This document shows positions 34,953 through 37,723 of a stretch of DNA of 37,723 bases, piece by piece. The DNA comes from Alphaproteobacteria bacterium UBA2964 (lineage in GTDB: Bacteria > Pseudomonadota > Alphaproteobacteria > MPNO01 > UBA2964), in NCBI GenBank assembly GCA_905182615.1, contig CAJJCG010000085.1:1-37723 (forward strand), written 5' to 3'. The notes beneath the pieces were generated by a model, which saw only the letters and a program-made list of their open reading frames with translations, searched no databases and was not told where the DNA came from. The translations under genes and the position numbers were made by a program. Each line of letters opens with the position of its first letter. The first letter of the stretch is position 1.

Positions 34953-35573
34953 TTAAGCGAAAGGCGTCCAGGCTCTCTGAACGGCCGGGCGTGCTTCGAT
35001 ATCAGCATGCCAGCGCTTGATATTTGGGAACTCATCCAACCCAACATCATTAACGCCATGACCGTGGATATCCGGATAGACGGTAATATCGGCAATCGAG
35101 TAGTTGCCCGCGATATATTCGTTTTCGCCAAGATGCTTGTCATACATTGTCATCATATCGCGGAGAACACCGGTATAATGTTCCTGCGCGCGCGGTACAT
35201 CTTCGCCCAAACGATGCATAAACAATCCATATTGCTGCGCCAAAGTCGTCCATGTCGCCGAACCATAGATGAACCACTGATCGACCTTAATCCGCTGAAC
35301 CGGGTCTGCCGGGTAAAGCGCGGGAGCGTAATATTCGCCAAGGTATTTTAGGATAGCGCCCGACTCACAAAGCGTAATCCGATTGCCGCCCGGTCCGTCA
35401 GGGTCAACAATCGCCGGAATTTTATGGCCGGGACTAATCTTGAGATATTCCTCATCAAACTGTTCTTTATTACGCAGATTGATAGGTTTCAGATCATATT
35501 CGATACCGGTTTCTTCCACCATCTGGCGGGCTTTGTAGCCGTTATCGGTCATCCAAGTATAAAGTTCGAGCAT
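34953..35573 (-). CDS. Glutathione S-transferase
   Basis: The 206-residue product has an N-terminal thioredoxin-like domain, with the glutathione-binding cis-Pro in GHKIPAIVDPDG and the Glu-Ser pair of LCESGAILKYLGEY. An all-helical C-terminal domain carries the capping-box region NYSIADITVYPDI. It resembles the Nu/Ure2p-like bacterial GST group. The start Met at 35573 follows GGGAG and lies five bases after the stop of the VOC gene; an in-frame Met at 35606 would overlap that gene. A strong terminator follows. It likely conjugates or reduces an electrophile produced or handled by the VOC partner; substrate unknown. Confidence 0.9.
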   Translation of the reverse strand: MLELYTWMTDNGYKARQMVEETGIEYDLKPINLRNKEQFDEEYLKISPGHKIPAIVDPDGPGGNRITLCESGAILKYLGEYYAPALYPADPVQRIKVDQWFIYGSATWTTLAQQYGLFMHRLGEDVPRAQEHYTGVLRDMMTMYDKHLGENEYIAGNYSIADITVYPDIHGHGVNDVGLDEFPNIKRWHADIEARPAVQRAWTPFA

Positions 35574-35578
35574 CCTTC

Positions 35579-36475
35579 TTAACTCCCTGTTGCTGACGCC
35601 AGCCATGGTTGGGTCTCATGCCCTTTGGCAAATAGCGCGTTAGATTGATCCGGGTTGCGATTAATTTTCGAGCGACCATACAACGGATGCGTCATCGCCC
35701 GCACCTCATGATCCAGTTTAAAGAGAAGTTTTCCATCATCGGGGTCAACGATATCGATGAACCTGTATTGATGCTGATTGGATTCCTGAACGATCAGCCC
35801 CCGGTCGAGCAGTTTTTGGTATGGGCCGGAAAAATTCGCAATGTAGATCTGCAGATGGTGCCCATCAAATTCCGGAATCTTCTTTTTGGTCTCGCTAAAA
35901 ATCAGTTCCTGACGATGTCCGGCACAAACCCGCGCTGCGGGCGCCTTGTCCCAACGACCCATGGCTACATCTGCACCCATAATCTCACGATAAAACTTCG
36001 CGATACCTTTGACCGTACCAACCGGGACGTTGAACTGATTATAGCTCATGCCCAAGACAATCGGCGAAGTGGATTTTCCAGCACCATAGCAGCGGAATTT
36101 ATTCCCCCAGGGACAGGTCACCTCAACATATGTAGCGCCCTTGGGCGTTTTAAAGCCAAACTTGGTTCCAGAGAGATCTTTCTTCACCAATTTCAACCGC
36201 TCTACCAGTTTCTTCAAATCTGGCATGACCAGTCCAACACAACCCCGCAAAACCTGCGTCCCTCGTGTCGGGAGATGGAACTGACTGTCCCCAACATTGA
36301 TCCACATATTACCGAGACCGGTCGTCATATAAGGATCACGCGTTAGACCCAGCCCGCCAACATAGAATGTCATTGCGATCTGCTGATCAGGGATCAGAAG
36401 ATTCAAATGCTCAAGACCTACTATATTCCCCAAGTCTTCTTCTGTTCTGTCAAATTTTGGCTGTTTTTCTAGCAT
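35579..36475 (-). CDS. VOC-superfamily protein (glyoxalase/extradiol dioxygenase fold)
   Basis: The 298-residue product shows two vicinal-oxygen-chelate modules: LEHLNLLIPDQQIAMTFYVG and GLGLTRDPY in the first half, and YNQFNVPVGTVKGIAKFYREIMGADV with HHLQIYIANF in the second. The fold binds a divalent metal and serves glyoxalases, extradiol dioxygenases and fosfomycin-type transferases. Metal ligands are plausible at His in EHLNLL and His in GHHLQIY, but the full set is not certain. It is translated just before a glutathione transferase, so a glutathione-linked reaction is likely. The upstream 60-base leader has GGGGGAC as a distant ribosome site. The specific reaction is unknown. Confidence 0.82.
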   Translation of the reverse strand: MLEKQPKFDRTEEDLGNIVGLEHLNLLIPDQQIAMTFYVGGLGLTRDPYMTTGLGNMWINVGDSQFHLPTRGTQVLRGCVGLVMPDLKKLVERLKLVKKDLSGTKFGFKTPKGATYVEVTCPWGNKFRCYGAGKSTSPIVLGMSYNQFNVPVGTVKGIAKFYREIMGADVAMGRWDKAPAARVCAGHRQELIFSETKKKIPEFDGHHLQIYIANFSGPYQKLLDRGLIVQESNQHQYRFIDIVDPDDGKLLFKLDHEVRAMTHPLYGRSKINRNPDQSNALFAKGHETQPWLASATGS

Positions 36476-36546
36476 ATTATTTAAGTCCCCCGTGCTAAGT
36501 TAGGCTCATTCTTTATTTAATTGTATCATGGATATATCACGATGAT

Positions 36547-36750
36547 TTGTTAGCAGATAAAATTACAGGCCATAGAGTTAGGCCTAGCAAAACTTCTACT
36601 TCTGGTTATGCACATCGTGATGTAGCTGAGAATTTAAAATACTTCATGAAGATCGATGATATTCTCAGTGGAGATGAAGAATATCAAACTGAGGAGTGGA
36701 CTGAAGAAGAAATGGAGAGAGCATCCGTAGAACGAAGTTTAGGACGATAG
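36547..36750 (+). CDS. Doubtful small ORF in a lower-GC stretch
   Basis: A frame open from 36499 to a stop at 36748-36750 encodes a hydrophilic, Glu-rich peptide (MKIDDILSGDEEYQTEEWTE and EEMERASVERSLGR). No ATG lies in frame before codon 34; TTG at 36547 would be the start and has no ribosome site. I do not recognise the family. The acidic tail and the lack of a start suggest either the truncated end of a larger lost gene or a chance frame. Confidence 0.25.
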   Translation: MLADKITGHRVRPSKTSTSGYAHRDVAENLKYFMKIDDILSGDEEYQTEEWTEEEMERASVERSLGR

Positions 36751-36986
36751 ACTTAGTCTTTTATCTCTAATGCTGTTGTTTTAAACATGCGTTAAAACGG
36801 CCACACAGAGCCACTGAGAGTCATGGGCTAGAGCTAGGGCCCTGCCCCCTCACTTAAATACACTCCAGATGAGTCTGTATGAGTCTCTGTGTCGCTGTAT
36901 GGCCTCATGCAGATGCAGTACTGTTGTCACGGGACTGCATCAAGCTGCGCTTCCCACGATAGATGAAGCCTGTCAGACTTCCCTGT
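36751..36986. other. Non-coding stretch before the histidine phosphatase
   Basis: No gene was found here. It contains a short tandem (ATGAGTCTGT/ATGAGTCTCT around 36869-36890) and an 8-bp perfect inverted repeat GATGCAGT/ACTGCATC at 36912-36919 and 36934-36941 with a 14-base loop. The sequence from 36970, CTGTCAGACTT, recurs at the same distance before the second phosphatase copy, so it probably belongs to the phosphatase leader. Confidence 0.5.
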
Positions 36987-37556
36987 ATGAAACGCCTGAC
37001 CACCACCATATGCCTGATGATTGCCGTGCTTCTTGGAAGTGCAGCGATTGGGTATGCAGATAACCTTTGGGGTGCGTTGAAGACCAATAATCATCTTGTC
37101 TTGATCCGCCACGCTCTCGCTCCTGGGTTAGGCGACCCTAATTATTTTCATGTGGAAGATTGCAAAACACAACGCAATTTGAACGATGAAGGACGTTACC
37201 AATCAAAAAAAATTGGTGACCTATTTCGGTCAAATGGTATTGGCAAGGCAGCAGTATATTCTAGCCAGTGGTGCAGATGCTTAGATACTGCGAGGTTGTT
37301 AGACCTTGGAGAGGTTTCCGAATTACCTTCCCTCAACTCATTTTTTGAACATTTTAAAAGAGAACAATCCCAAACCGAGCAAACGATGCGTTGGATTCAG
37401 AATGCGCCGTTGGATACCCCTACAGTTCTAGTCACTCATCAAGTTAATATCACTGCCTTAACAGGCTACTACCCAGAAGAAGGGGAAATTGTTTTCGTCC
37501 GAAGATCGACTGATGGTCAACTTTCGATAATTGGAAGCAAACAAATGCTACATTGA
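36987..37556 (+). CDS. Exported histidine phosphatase family protein
   Basis: The 189-residue product has a signal peptide (MKRLTTTICLMIAVLLGSAA, cleavage near YA-D25) and a phosphoglycerate-mutase-like fold. The catalytic R41-H42 lies in LVLIRHALAPG, an arginine in the SSQWCRCLDTA segment, and a second catalytic His151 in VLVTHQVNITALTG. It should act on a phosphate ester in the periplasm. The start at 36987 is supported because the next paralogue begins at the matching point. Another in-frame Met eight codons upstream is less likely. Codon use and GC look lower than in the neighbouring genes. Confidence 0.86.
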   Translation: MKRLTTTICLMIAVLLGSAAIGYADNLWGALKTNNHLVLIRHALAPGLGDPNYFHVEDCKTQRNLNDEGRYQSKKIGDLFRSNGIGKAAVYSSQWCRCLDTARLLDLGEVSELPSLNSFFEHFKREQSQTEQTMRWIQNAPLDTPTVLVTHQVNITALTGYYPEEGEIVFVRRSTDGQLSIIGSKQMLH

Positions 37557-37607
37557 ATCTTGCAACAAGTTGATCTTCGGTCTTCTGCCCCTTCCTAAAA
37601 ATTTACG

Positions 37608-37653
37608 GGTATGGGGTCAGAAACACTCACACCCTATTCCTTCTACCCATACC
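37608..37653. repeat. 8-bp inverted repeat upstream of the second phosphatase copy
   Basis: GGTATGGG (37608-37615) and CCCATACC (37646-37653) are perfect inverted arms with 30 bases between. They lie between the first phosphatase gene and the start of its tandem copy. A different inverted repeat occupies the corresponding region before copy 1. There is no T-run beyond, so it is not an obvious terminator. Confidence 0.35.
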
Positions 37654-37679
37654 GAATATTATCTGTCAGACTTTGCGGC

Positions 37680-37723
37680 ATGAGAAACCTGACCGCCACC
37701 ATCTGCCTGATGATTGCCGTTCT
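37680..37723 (+). CDS. Second histidine-phosphatase-like gene, first 14 codons only
   Basis: ATG at 37680 begins MRNLTATICLMIAV, nearly the same as MKRLTTTICLMIAV at the start of the complete phosphatase gene. The DNA is also alike: both are preceded by CTGTCAGACTT ending at the same distance before the ATG. The gene runs off the window, so only the signal peptide start is seen; that the mature protein is also a histidine phosphatase is inference. Confidence 0.6.
   Translation, partial: MRNLTATICLMIAV

Noticed and set aside
35645-36346. Plus-strand 233-residue frame opposite the VOC gene
   Set aside because: Antisense to a gene with two VOC modules; no family recognised.
36869-36900. Short tandem repeat as part of a CRISPR array
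   Set aside because: Only two imperfect 10-base units without spacers.

Overview
The window looks like chromosomal DNA of a free-living, probably marine alphaproteobacterium of Rhodospirillales-like type. This is inferred from gene order and signals, not from a marker-gene search. The supporting signs are the ribF-ileS-lspA-bamF(DUF3035)-M16-M16 order, an imuA-imuB-dnaE2 mutasome cassette behind a GAAC-N7-GAAC LexA box, an endonuclease-type MutL beside pgi, and the short bacterial form of phosphatidylserine decarboxylase. Coding density is high. No rRNA, tRNA, CRISPR array or complete insertion sequence was seen.

Left part (1-8.3 kb): an accessory carboxylate-metabolism region. Leftward genes encode a phytanoyl-CoA-dioxygenase-like oxygenase, an alpha/beta hydrolase and the start of a TAXI-type TRAP solute receptor. 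Diverging from them are two tandem UbiD-family decarboxylase paralogues. After a degraded sensor-kinase-like remnant come tadA, an Asp/Glu-racemase-superfamily protein that lacks the usual catalytic cysteines, and a divergent TctC-type solute-binding protein. Uptake of an organic acid followed by prFMN-dependent decarboxylation is a reasonable hypothesis; the substrate cannot be read from the sequence.

Middle part (8.3-27.7 kb): mostly housekeeping. It holds a PuuD-like amidotransferase with rluB and rsmD; an isochorismatase-family hydrolase; mutL and pgi; a TauE/SafE exporter; an active/inactive M16 peptidase pair; and the bamF, lspA, ileS, ribF block. Next come a small unknown protein, a diguanylate cyclase gene broken by two in-frame TAA codons, a SAM hydrolase, psd-pssA for phosphatidylethanolamine synthesis, and a NavMs-like voltage-gated sodium channel.

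Right part (27.7-37.7 kb): an amidohydrolase pseudogene (in-frame TAG and a truncated 3' end) abuts an esterase. The SOS mutagenesis operon imuA-imuB-dnaE2 follows, with a clear promoter and LexA operator. Next is a VOC protein-GST operon closed by a strong terminator. Last is a lower-GC stretch with an exported histidine phosphatase and the first codons of a tandem paralogue cut by the window edge.

The most interesting items are the UbiD/racemase-like/transporter cluster, the cysteine-less racemase homologue, three decaying genes in an otherwise compact genome, and the duplicated histidine phosphatase.
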